NCBI GenBank assembly: GCA_900546385.1
Contig: URCT01000027.1
Span: 1-24,245, forward strand
Length of the DNA stretch: 24,245 nucleotides
DNA from: an uncultured Eubacteriales bacterium
GTDB lineage: Bacteria; Bacillota; Clostridia; Oscillospirales; CAG-382
Direction: 5' to 3'
Under the pieces are notes generated by a model, which saw nothing but the letters and a program-made list of their open reading frames with translations, was not told the DNA's origin and made no database searches. Each line of letters opens with the position of its first letter. Position 1 is the stretch's first letter. The position numbers were made by a program, and so were the translations under genes. Of this stretch, positions 16,173 through 24,245 are shown in pieces.

Positions 16173-17456
16173 TTATTTTTTCTTTTCTTCAAGCAGTTTT
16201 TGCACGGAAGCAAGCTTTGCACTCACGCAAAGCACCTTCATGCCCTTTTCAAGCTCTTCAACCGTCGGGAAGGACGGTGCGATGCGGATGTTGGTATCGC
16301 CCGGGTCTTTGTGATACGGGAAGGTGGCACCGGCTTCGGTTACGACAACGCCGGCTTCTTTAGCAAGAGCCACGGTTTTCAAGGCACAGCCTGCGTACAC
16401 ATTTAAGCTGATAAAATAGCCGCCTTTCGGCTTTGTCCACATGGCAATACCGGTATCGGCAAGGTTTTCTTCAAGCACCTTTTCGCATATTTCAAATTTT
16501 GGACGCAAAATAGCCGCGTGTTTTTTCATATACGCGCGAATGCCGTCCGCCGACTTAAAATAGCGCACATGACGCCACATATTCATCTTATCGTGTCCGA
16601 TGGTCTGCTGCTGCATGATGGATTTGATATAATCCATATTTTCTTTCGAGCCGCCAAGTGCTGAAACGCCCGAGCCGGGATAGCTGATTTTGGACGTGGA
16701 CATGAAGATAAGCGGCAGGTTGCCGTTGCCGTATTTTTCGCATTCCGGCAAGATATCGACAAGCGTATCGCCCTCATCGTACAGATCATGCACCGCATAT
16801 GCATTGTCCCAGAACAGGCGGAAATCCTTTGCCGCCGGCTTCATGGAAGCAATCCGGCGCACAACGCTTGCCGAATACGTAATACCGGTCGGATTGGAGT
16901 ATTTCGGCACGCACCACATACCCTTAACGGTCGGGTCTTTGATCAGCTCTTCGACCATGTTCATATCCGGTCCGTCCGCAAGCAGCGGCACATTCACCAT
17001 TTCAATGCCGAGCGATTCGCAGATGCCGAAATGCCGGTCATAGCCCGGAACAGGACACAAAAACTTGACTTTTTCCTGTTTGACCCAAGGCGTTTCGCCG
17101 TTCACGCCGTATAACATATAGCGCGCAACCGCATCGTACATTAAGTTCAGGCTGGAATTGCCGCCGACGATGATCTGATTCCACGGCACACCGATGATAT
17201 CCGAGAACATCTTTTTAGCATAGTCAAGACCGTCAACCAAACCGTAGTTGCGGCAGTCGAAGCCGTAATCGGTATAGCAGTCGGCATTGGTGGCAATGGC
17301 CGTGAGCATCGGCTCGGACAGGTCAAGCTGCTCTTTGCAGGGCTTTCCGCGCGTCATGTTGATATTCAGTTCTTGCGCTTTTAACGCCTGATATTCCTTT
17401 ATAAGTTCGCTTTCCTTTTCCTCTAACTGATGGCAGTCCATCGAAAGATAACTCAT
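16173..17456 (-). CDS. Aspartate aminotransferase, subgroup Ic (PF12897-type)
   Basis: A 427-residue PLP-dependent aminotransferase that likely interconverts aspartate/2-oxoglutarate and oxaloacetate/glutamate. The PLP-site residues are Asn188 (YSNPTG), Asp217 and Tyr220 (WDNAY) and the Schiff-base Lys256 (STSKISYPG). The opening NMTRGKP and the GGNSSLNLM motif are typical of the aspartate aminotransferase subgroup Ic seen in Corynebacterium glutamicum and Clostridia, rather than the classical AspC group. The start is ATG 17456 with AAAGGAT about nine bases upstream; the frame runs 11 codons further but without a binding site. It is first in the operon with purB and the esterase gene. Confidence 0.87.
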   Translation of the reverse strand: MSYLSMDCHQLEEKESELIKEYQALKAQELNINMTRGKPCKEQLDLSEPMLTAIATNADCYTDYGFDCRNYGLVDGLDYAKKMFSDIIGVPWNQIIVGGNSSLNLMYDAVARYMLYGVNGETPWVKQEKVKFLCPVPGYDRHFGICESLGIEMVNVPLLADGPDMNMVEELIKDPTVKGMWCVPKYSNPTGITYSASVVRRIASMKPAAKDFRLFWDNAYAVHDLYDEGDTLVDILPECEKYGNGNLPLIFMSTSKISYPGSGVSALGGSKENMDYIKSIMQQQTIGHDKMNMWRHVRYFKSADGIRAYMKKHAAILRPKFEICEKVLEENLADTGIAMWTKPKGGYFISLNVYAGCALKTVALAKEAGVVVTEAGATFPYHKDPGDTNIRIAPSFPTVEELEKGMKVLCVSAKLASVQKLLEEKKK

Positions 17457-17525
17457 GAAAACAGATCCTTTCCAAAGCATTTGCTGCAAACATAGCGGGG
17501 CAAATCATTCTGCCCATCTTGAATT

Positions 17526-17554
17526 ATTATAGCACGAATTATTCGAAAATGCAA
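17526..17554 (-). promoter_or_regulatory. SigA promoter of the aminotransferase-purB-esterase operon
   Basis: On the minus strand TTGCAT (17549-17554), 17 bases, perfect TATAAT (17526-17531) with extended -10 TGC. The start of transcription near 17519 gives a leader of about 60 bases. The rest of the gap up to the MATE stop (17555-17614) is AT-rich, with no clear terminator for the MATE gene. Confidence 0.87.
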
Positions 17555-17614
17555 GAGGAATCCGCATTTTTCTTCATTTTTTGCATAATACGCAATTTTA
17601 TGTTGCAAAACGCA

Positions 17615-19090
17615 TTAAATCGGGTACTTTTCACGAAGAATGTAACGAATGTATGGATACAGCAGGACGAGCGACGCCAGCGTCCATGCGCCCGGGTCGC
17701 CCAAGCAGAGCGTATAAAACGCTGTCGAAGAGGAAAACGCATTTGTCGGCGCGCCGTTCACAAGTCCCGGCAGGAACGAACAGATTAACACGCGGCTGAC
17801 CAGCTCGGCAATCCCGGCACCGAGCGTGAATTCGGAACGACCCGTTCCCTGCACCGAGCTGCGCATGACGATCAAGAAGCCAAGGATCATATAGAGCGGC
17901 ATATCGGCATACAAATACAGGTTGCCGTAACGGATGGATTCCAAAGAAATCTTGTCGGCACTTAAAAAAATGTGCTGATAAGCACCGCCGACAGACAAAA
18001 GCAAGCCAACCGTCGTACACAGCACGCTGAAAATGAGCATGATCACAAGTGCTTGGTTTGTGCCTTTTCGGATACGTGCGTAATCGCCTTTGCCGTAGTT
18101 TTGTGCGTTATAGCCGACCATGGCCGAGCCGAGGCCGTTAAAATAGACCATCAGGAAATTGACAAGCTTGTTGGCCGCGCCGAAGCCGTTCTGCGCCGGG
18201 TTTCCGGCGACCATTCGTCCATCCGGCTGCAAATCGAAGCGAATGACCGCGCCCTGCATGGTAATAATGCCGACGGCAAGCACGGAAAATTGAAGGCCGA
18301 GCGGAAGCCCTTGGCGCAAATGCGATGTAATATCCGCTTTTGTTACCTTAAAATCCTCTTTTTTCAATCGCAAATCCGGATAGCGCACAAACGTATACAC
18401 GAAGCACGCGGCAGCGCTGAGTGCTTGTGCAAGCACCGTGGCAATCGCCGCTCCTGCCGCTCCCCAGCGAAAACCGATGAGAAACCACAAGTCAAGACCG
18501 ATATTCAACAGTGTTGAGAGTATAAGAAAGACAAGCGGTGTTACCGAATCGCCCACGCTGCGAAGGATGGTGCAGATAAAGTTATAGCTCATCTGTGCAA
18601 CAAGGCCGATAAACATAACAAAGCAATAGCTGTAGGCCGCACGGTAAACACCCATGTTATCGGGCGTTACATTGATCAAGCGAAGCAGCCATGGCAAGAG
18701 CGATACTGACAGCGTACTTAAGACAAGCGTCGTCGTACACGAAAGAAGGATCTGCGTTGCGAACGATCGCCGCACACCGGCTTTGTCACCCAAACCAACG
18801 CGGTTTGCCGTGATCACGCCGAAGCCTGCCGTACAGCCGAAAGCAAACTGCAAGAAAATGAAGGTCAACGCAAACGTATCGTTTACACCGGCGACCTCAT
18901 CGGCCGAAAGCGTCTGACCGCAGATGACCGCGTCCGTAAGCACATAGATCTGCTGCAAAAGGCACGACAGCATGATCGGAAGCGCATACTTCAAGATGAC
19001 CTTCCACGGCGTGCCGGAGGTAAGATGGAGCGGCTCGGAAAAACGGTGTTTTTGATTATTTGAATGTGCTGAAGAAAAAGCAGAACGCAC
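17615..19090 (-). CDS. MATE-family multidrug/sodium efflux pump
   Basis: A 491-residue polytopic membrane protein with about 12 segments in two homologous halves. It contains the family pattern at the first helix, PIMLSCLLQQIYVLTDAVICG (38-58). MATE proteins of the NorM/DinF type export cationic compounds in exchange for Na+ or H+. The start is the GTG at 19090, with AAAGGAG eight bases upstream. A frame beginning at ATG 19162 exists, but a complete SigA promoter lies inside those 24 codons, so that ATG is not on the message. It is monocistronic between the gat operon and the aminotransferase operon. The substrate is unknown. Confidence 0.88.
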   Translation of the reverse strand: MRSAFSSAHSNNQKHRFSEPLHLTSGTPWKVILKYALPIMLSCLLQQIYVLTDAVICGQTLSADEVAGVNDTFALTFIFLQFAFGCTAGFGVITANRVGLGDKAGVRRSFATQILLSCTTTLVLSTLSVSLLPWLLRLINVTPDNMGVYRAAYSYCFVMFIGLVAQMSYNFICTILRSVGDSVTPLVFLILSTLLNIGLDLWFLIGFRWGAAGAAIATVLAQALSAAACFVYTFVRYPDLRLKKEDFKVTKADITSHLRQGLPLGLQFSVLAVGIITMQGAVIRFDLQPDGRMVAGNPAQNGFGAANKLVNFLMVYFNGLGSAMVGYNAQNYGKGDYARIRKGTNQALVIMLIFSVLCTTVGLLLSVGGAYQHIFLSADKISLESIRYGNLYLYADMPLYMILGFLIVMRSSVQGTGRSEFTLGAGIAELVSRVLICSFLPGLVNGAPTNAFSSSTAFYTLCLGDPGAWTLASLVLLYPYIRYILREKYPI

Positions 19091-19126
19091 AGGCACAACT
19101 CCTTTCGGATTTTCTTTTCCGCCGGA

Positions 19127-19155
19127 ATTATAAGTAAAAATTTGCTTGTTATCAA
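19127..19155 (-). promoter_or_regulatory. SigA promoter of the MATE gene
   Basis: On the minus strand TTGATA (19150-19155), 17 bases, perfect TATAAT (19127-19132). Transcription would begin near 19120, about 30 bases before the GTG start at 19090. Confidence 0.83.
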
Positions 19156-19203
19156 GCTTCAATTTGCAAACATCTCATGAACACTCTTTGCGTGCCGCAA
19201 AAT

Positions 19204-19238
19204 AAAGAATTGCAAGACAAAACGCCCTGCAATTCTTT
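19204..19238 (-). terminator. Intrinsic terminator of the aspS-gatC/gatA/gatB operon
   Basis: AAAGAATTGCA and TGCAATTCTTT arms (11 bp) surround a 13-base loop, and the minus strand continues TATTTT. It sits 16 bases past the gatB stop and ahead of the MATE promoter. Confidence 0.85.
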
Positions 19239-19253
19239 TTGCGCATATTCGGT

Positions 19254-20684
19254 TTAATATTCGGCAATCAGCGTTTGCATCAGCTCATTAACCGTCACCG
19301 GATTTGCCTTTCCGCCGGTTTTGGCCATGACCTTGCCGATGAGTGCTTTGAGAGCGGCGGTTTTTCCGGCTTTGTAGGAAGTGACCGATTTTGCATCGCT
19401 CATCAAGACCTCACGCACAGCCTGTTCCAACACGGCACGGTCGTTGATCTGTTCAAGTCCGTGTTCGGCCACATACGCGGCCGGGTCAAAATCGTTTGCA
19501 AGCAGCTCCGCGACGATTTTTTTGCCGGTTGAGCTGTTGATTTTTCCGTCGCCAAGCAGATCCGCCAAGGCTGCAAGGCGTTCCGGCTTTACCGGAAGAT
19601 CGCCGGTTTCGGAATCATAGTTTCGCAAAATATCGGTGATCAGCATATTGGCGGCAAGCTTCGGATAGCGCGTGGCACAAGCCGTTTTTTCGAAATAATC
19701 TGCCACGGCAAGCTCGTTGGTGATGACTTCGCTGTCATACGCCGTGAGGCCGTAGGTTTCGGCATACAGTTTTTTGCGTTCGTCCGGAAGCATGGGAATC
19801 TCCGCCTTTAAGGCAGCAAGCTTTTCTTCGGTAATGACAATCGGCGGCAGATCCGGATCCGGAAAATAACGATAATCGTTGGCGTCCTCTTTTTTGCGCA
19901 TGGAATAGGTTTTGCCGGAATCGGCGTCAAAGCGGCGCGTTTCCTGGACGACGCCCTCTCCGCTTTCAAGCGCATCAACCTGGCGACGATATTCATAATC
20001 GATGGCTTTGGCAATAAACTGGAACGAGTTGATATTTTTCATCTCGGTACGCGTGCCGAACGGCTCACCGGGCTTGCGCACCGAAAGGTTGACATCGCAC
20101 CGCAATGAGCCTTCGTTCATCTTGCAATCGGACACGCCGGTATAAAGAATGGCCGCGCGGAGCTTGCGCAGGTAAGCGTCCGCTTCTTCGGCAGAGCGGA
20201 TATCCGGCTCGGACACGATTTCAATGAGCGGCACACCGCAGCGATTACAGTCGATGAGCGTTCCGAGCTTTGCGTCATGCACAAGCTTTCCGGCGTCCTC
20301 CTCAATGTGAATCCGGGTGATGCCGATGCGCTTAGAGCCGTTCGCAGTTTCGATATCCACGTATCCGTGTTCGCAGAGCGGCAGGTCGTACTGGGATATT
20401 TGATAGGCCTTGGGAAGATCGGGATAAAAGTAGTTTTTGCGGTCCTGTTTGGAAAAACGCGCAATTGTGCAGTTGGTGGCAAGGCCTGCCTTGATGGCAT
20501 AATCCACAACCTTTTTGTTCAGCACCGGAAGCGTGCCGGGCATTCCCATGCAGACCGGACACACGTGTGTATTGGGTTCTGCGCCGAAATCGGTTTTGCA
20601 GTTGCAAAAGATCTTTGTTTTTGTCTTCAATTCCACATGGACTTCCAATCCGATGACCATTTCATAGCCTTTATAGAGTGTCAT
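19254..20684 (-). CDS. gatB: Asp-tRNA(Asn)/Glu-tRNA(Gln) amidotransferase subunit B
   Basis: A 476-residue GatB of normal length. It binds the misacylated tRNA and activates its Asp or Glu with ATP, after which ammonia from GatA is added. The N-terminal kinase-like core opens with YEMVIGLEVHVEL. The zinc motif CNC (Cys27, Cys29) and CPVC (Cys42, Cys45) is intact, and the conserved motifs KNYFYPDLPK and RIHIEEDAGK follow. A helical domain (about 295-405) and a YqeY-like tail (about 410-476) that contacts tRNA complete it. It starts 12 bases after gatA with a G-rich site AAGGGGGCGAG and is last in the operon, before a terminator. Confidence 0.97.
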   Translation of the reverse strand: MTLYKGYEMVIGLEVHVELKTKTKIFCNCKTDFGAEPNTHVCPVCMGMPGTLPVLNKKVVDYAIKAGLATNCTIARFSKQDRKNYFYPDLPKAYQISQYDLPLCEHGYVDIETANGSKRIGITRIHIEEDAGKLVHDAKLGTLIDCNRCGVPLIEIVSEPDIRSAEEADAYLRKLRAAILYTGVSDCKMNEGSLRCDVNLSVRKPGEPFGTRTEMKNINSFQFIAKAIDYEYRRQVDALESGEGVVQETRRFDADSGKTYSMRKKEDANDYRYFPDPDLPPIVITEEKLAALKAEIPMLPDERKKLYAETYGLTAYDSEVITNELAVADYFEKTACATRYPKLAANMLITDILRNYDSETGDLPVKPERLAALADLLGDGKINSSTGKKIVAELLANDFDPAAYVAEHGLEQINDRAVLEQAVREVLMSDAKSVTSYKAGKTAALKALIGKVMAKTGGKANPVTVNELMQTLIAEY

Positions 20685-20696
20685 ATGCTCGCCCCC

Positions 20697-22121
<1,425 letters not shown>

Positions 22122-22138
22122 GGTTTCTTTCCCCTTTC

Positions 22139-24226
22139 TCATTCGACAACACGCGGAACGGTGATATATTCCGCTGTTTTGGTTTTGGCATTGGCAAGCA
22201 ATTCCGCCCGCGTATAGTTCTGTTCCGGTTCATCCTCGCGGAACACGTTGCTTGTGGGAACCAAATGCTCGCGCACCGGAACACCGTCAGTATCGAGCGC
22301 ATTTAAGGCATTGGCAAAATCGATGACCGATTCCATGTCCTGCTCCAGCTTTTCCTTTTTATCGTCGCCAATGGTTAATTTCGCAAGCGACGCGACCGCA
22401 TCCACATCGATTTTCTTAGCTTTCTTTTTGGCGGAAACACGCGTGCCGTCCGCATCGACGGTTTCGGAAAGCGACAGGAGCGACAGCTCCTCCAACTGCT
22501 TCATATCCACCACATTCGGTGCTTCGGTCATGGGACAGGACGCGTCTTTGGTTTTCGGGAATGCAATGACATCGCGCAGCGAATCCGCGCCGCGCATGAG
22601 CATGACGAGCCGGTCAAGACCGAACGCAAAGCCGGCGTGCGGCGGTGTGCCGTAGCGGAAAGCGTTGATCATAAAGCCGAAGCGCTCTTCGGTCTGCTCC
22701 TTGGTAAAGCCGAGAGCCTTGAACATCTGCTTTTGGATCTTGCGGTCATGAATACGCACCGAACCGCTGCCAAGCTCCACACCGTTGAGAACCACGTCAT
22801 ACGCCTGCGCACGCACGCGTTCCGGATCGCTTTCCAGATATTGCAAATCCTCGGGATACGGCATGGTAAACGGATGGTGCATGGCAACATAGCGTTCTTC
22901 CTCTTCGGAATATTCAAATTCCGGAAAATCGATGACAAATAACAGCTTATAATCGTCTTTGCGCTTGAGTTCGAGCATAGTGCCGAGGTCATTCCGAAGC
23001 GCACCCAACACCCGGCGAACCGTGGCAAGCTTATCCGCACAGAACAAAATGAAATCGCCCGGCTTTGCCTCCACACGTGCAAGCAGTTCTTTCATGACAT
23101 CGTCCGAAAAATATTTGGTGAGAATGGTATACAATTCGCCGTCCGGCCGCACGGCGATCCATGCCATGCCTTTTGCGCCGTAGGAAACGGCTTTATCGGT
23201 CAGTTCTTCAATCTGGGAGCGTGTAAAATCGCTTTTGCCGCAAACGTTGATGGCGCGAACCACGCCACCGCTTTTGGTGACCGATTTGAACACCGAAAAA
23301 TCGCTTTTCGCCGCGATATCGGTCACGTCTACGATCGGAAGCCCGAAACGCAGATCCGGCTTGTCACAGCCGTATTTATCCATGCACTCTTTCCAGGTGA
23401 TTCGCGGAAAGGTATAGTCGATATCCACGTCAAGCGTGTTTTTGAAAATGTATTTGAACAGCTTTTCGAGGTGAACGAGCACATCCTCTTGTTCGACGAA
23501 CGAAAGCTCCATATCCACCTGTGTGAATTCCGGCTGACGGTCGGCGCGCAGATCCTCGTCACGGAAGCAGCGTGCGATCTGATAATACTTGTCCATGCCG
23601 CCCACCATGAGTAACTGCTTGAATATCTGCGGCGACTGCGGCAATGCATAGAACATACCGGGATGAACGCGGCTGGGAACGAGATAGTCGCGCGCGCCCT
23701 CCGGCGTGGATTTGGTCAGATACGGCGTTTCGACCTCGGTGAAGCCGTCGTTGTCGAGATAGCTTCTGGTCACGCGCGAAACCTTATGGCGGAAACGCAA
23801 GTTTTCCTGCATTTGCTCGCGGCGGATGTCGAGAAAGCGATATTTTAAGCGGAGATCCTCACGGACGTTTTCCGCGTCCTCCAACTGAAACGGCAGCGGT
23901 TTGGATTCCGACAGAAGCTCCAGCCGATCTGCTGCCAGCTCCACCGTACCGGTCTTGATTTTGGGGTTCACGGTATCCTCGCTTCTTAGCCGGATCTTGC
24001 CGCCAACCGATATGACGTACTGGTTTTTTAGGTTTTCCGCGATATGAAAATGCTCCGGCGAAAGCAAGCTTTCATCAAAGACGACCTGCAAGGTTCCCTC
24101 ACGGTCTTTTAGATCGATGAAAACCACGCCGCCCATATCGCGCTTAGTCTGCACCCAGCCCATAGCTGTTACCTCCGCGCCGACGTCTGCTTCACAAAAT
24201 GCGCCGCAGTACTTTGTTCGTTTCAT
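22139..24226 (-). CDS. aspS-gatC: Fusion protein: aspartyl-tRNA synthetase with C-terminal GatC
   Basis: One uninterrupted 695-codon frame. Residues 1-588 are a full bacterial-type class IIb AspRS: OB-fold anticodon domain (1-105), motif 1 region with TPEGARDYLVPSR (174-186), motif 2 FRDEDLRADRQPEF (222-234), GAD insertion domain (about 295-425), and motif 3 AGFAFGLDRL (531-540). A charged linker (about 589-605, containing SAKKKAKK) leads to a complete GatC (about 606-695) with VASLAKLTI, LDTDGVP, NVFREDE and a C-terminal ITVPRVVE. No separate gatC is seen, and gatA and gatB follow 17 and 12 bases apart. AspRS charges tRNA(Asp) and, if non-discriminating, tRNA(Asn); GatC holds GatA and GatB together. 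Start ATG 24226 has AAGGGAGC nine bases upstream. Confidence 0.95.
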   Translation of the reverse strand: MKRTKYCGAFCEADVGAEVTAMGWVQTKRDMGGVVFIDLKDREGTLQVVFDESLLSPEHFHIAENLKNQYVISVGGKIRLRSEDTVNPKIKTGTVELAADRLELLSESKPLPFQLEDAENVREDLRLKYRFLDIRREQMQENLRFRHKVSRVTRSYLDNDGFTEVETPYLTKSTPEGARDYLVPSRVHPGMFYALPQSPQIFKQLLMVGGMDKYYQIARCFRDEDLRADRQPEFTQVDMELSFVEQEDVLVHLEKLFKYIFKNTLDVDIDYTFPRITWKECMDKYGCDKPDLRFGLPIVDVTDIAAKSDFSVFKSVTKSGGVVRAINVCGKSDFTRSQIEELTDKAVSYGAKGMAWIAVRPDGELYTILTKYFSDDVMKELLARVEAKPGDFILFCADKLATVRRVLGALRNDLGTMLELKRKDDYKLLFVIDFPEFEYSEEEERYVAMHHPFTMPYPEDLQYLESDPERVRAQAYDVVLNGVELGSGSVRIHDRKIQKQMFKALGFTKEQTEERFGFMINAFRYGTPPHAGFAFGLDRLVMLMRGADSLRDVIAFPKTKDASCPMTEAPNVVDMKQLEELSLLSLSETVDADGTRVSAKKKAKKIDVDAVASLAKLTIGDDKKEKLEQDMESVIDFANALNALDTDGVPVREHLVPTSNVFREDEPEQNYTRAELLANAKTKTAEYITVPRVVE
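22142..22411 (-). other. GatC domain within the AspRS fusion
   Basis: Residues 606-695 of the fusion align by eye along the whole ~90-residue GatC family: N-terminal helix, the belt segment around LDTDGVP and the C-terminal VPRVVE. No Shine-Dalgarno-like site precedes it; the only nearby start-like codon is a GTG at residue 608 after A-rich sequence. A separately translated GatC is therefore unlikely. Confidence 0.9.
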
Positions 24227-24245
24227 TTCAAATTGCTCCCTTCGA

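Noticed and set aside
17555..17614. TTTTGCA...TGCAAAA inverted repeat after the MATE stop as a terminator
   Set aside because: The stem is short and AT-rich with a long loop; it is not convincing as an intrinsic terminator.
22122..22142. Upstream ATG for gatA overlapping the aspS-gatC stop (ATGA)
   Set aside because: No Shine-Dalgarno sequence precedes it, whereas the ATG at 22121 has AAAGGGGAAAG and gives the usual GatA N-terminus.

Overview
The window looks like chromosomal DNA of an anaerobic Firmicute of the class Clostridia, possibly Oscillospirales-like. This rests on the gene complement, near-consensus SigA promoters, GGAGG-type ribosome binding sites, roughly 50% GC and a hairpin-rich intergenic repeat. 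The taxon is an inference. I see no phage, insertion sequence, CRISPR array or obvious transfer; almost every gene is recognisable housekeeping or nutrient-use machinery. No stretch over 300 bases lacks a gene.

Layout. Bases 1-77 are the 3' part of a tRNA-Tyr with its terminator, followed by a palindromic repeat (112-213) and a second long-armed hairpin. A leftward pair (353-3108) encodes a DMT-family transporter and a 630-residue TIM-barrel, glycoside-hydrolase-like protein of unknown substrate. Divergent from it is a small HAD-family phosphatase (3350-3928). From 4148 to 13823 lies a rightward peptide-use region: pepD dipeptidase, an M24 Xaa-Pro peptidase, a complete oligopeptide ABC importer in the order oppB-C-D-F-A, and pepT tripeptidase. 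A strong hairpin at 13836-13870 closes it. The rest is leftward: an operon of type-Ic aspartate aminotransferase, adenylosuccinate lyase and an esterase (17456 down to 13891); a MATE efflux pump with its own promoter; and, at the right edge, the genes for tRNA-dependent amidation.

The most notable feature is at 22139-24226. Aspartyl-tRNA synthetase and GatC are one continuous 695-residue reading frame, followed at once by gatA and gatB. No separate gatC exists in the window. The synthetase that makes Asp-tRNA is thus covalently joined to a subunit of the amidotransferase that can convert Asp-tRNA(Asn) to Asn-tRNA(Asn), which suggests a built-in transamidosome.

Several starts given here differ from the longest open frame because a promoter or ribosome binding site lies inside the longer frame: the HAD gene, the Xaa-Pro peptidase, oppD, oppF, aspartate aminotransferase, MATE and gatA. 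Five promoters have 17-bp spacers and good -35 and -10 boxes, and three of them carry a TTCGAA palindrome in the spacer.
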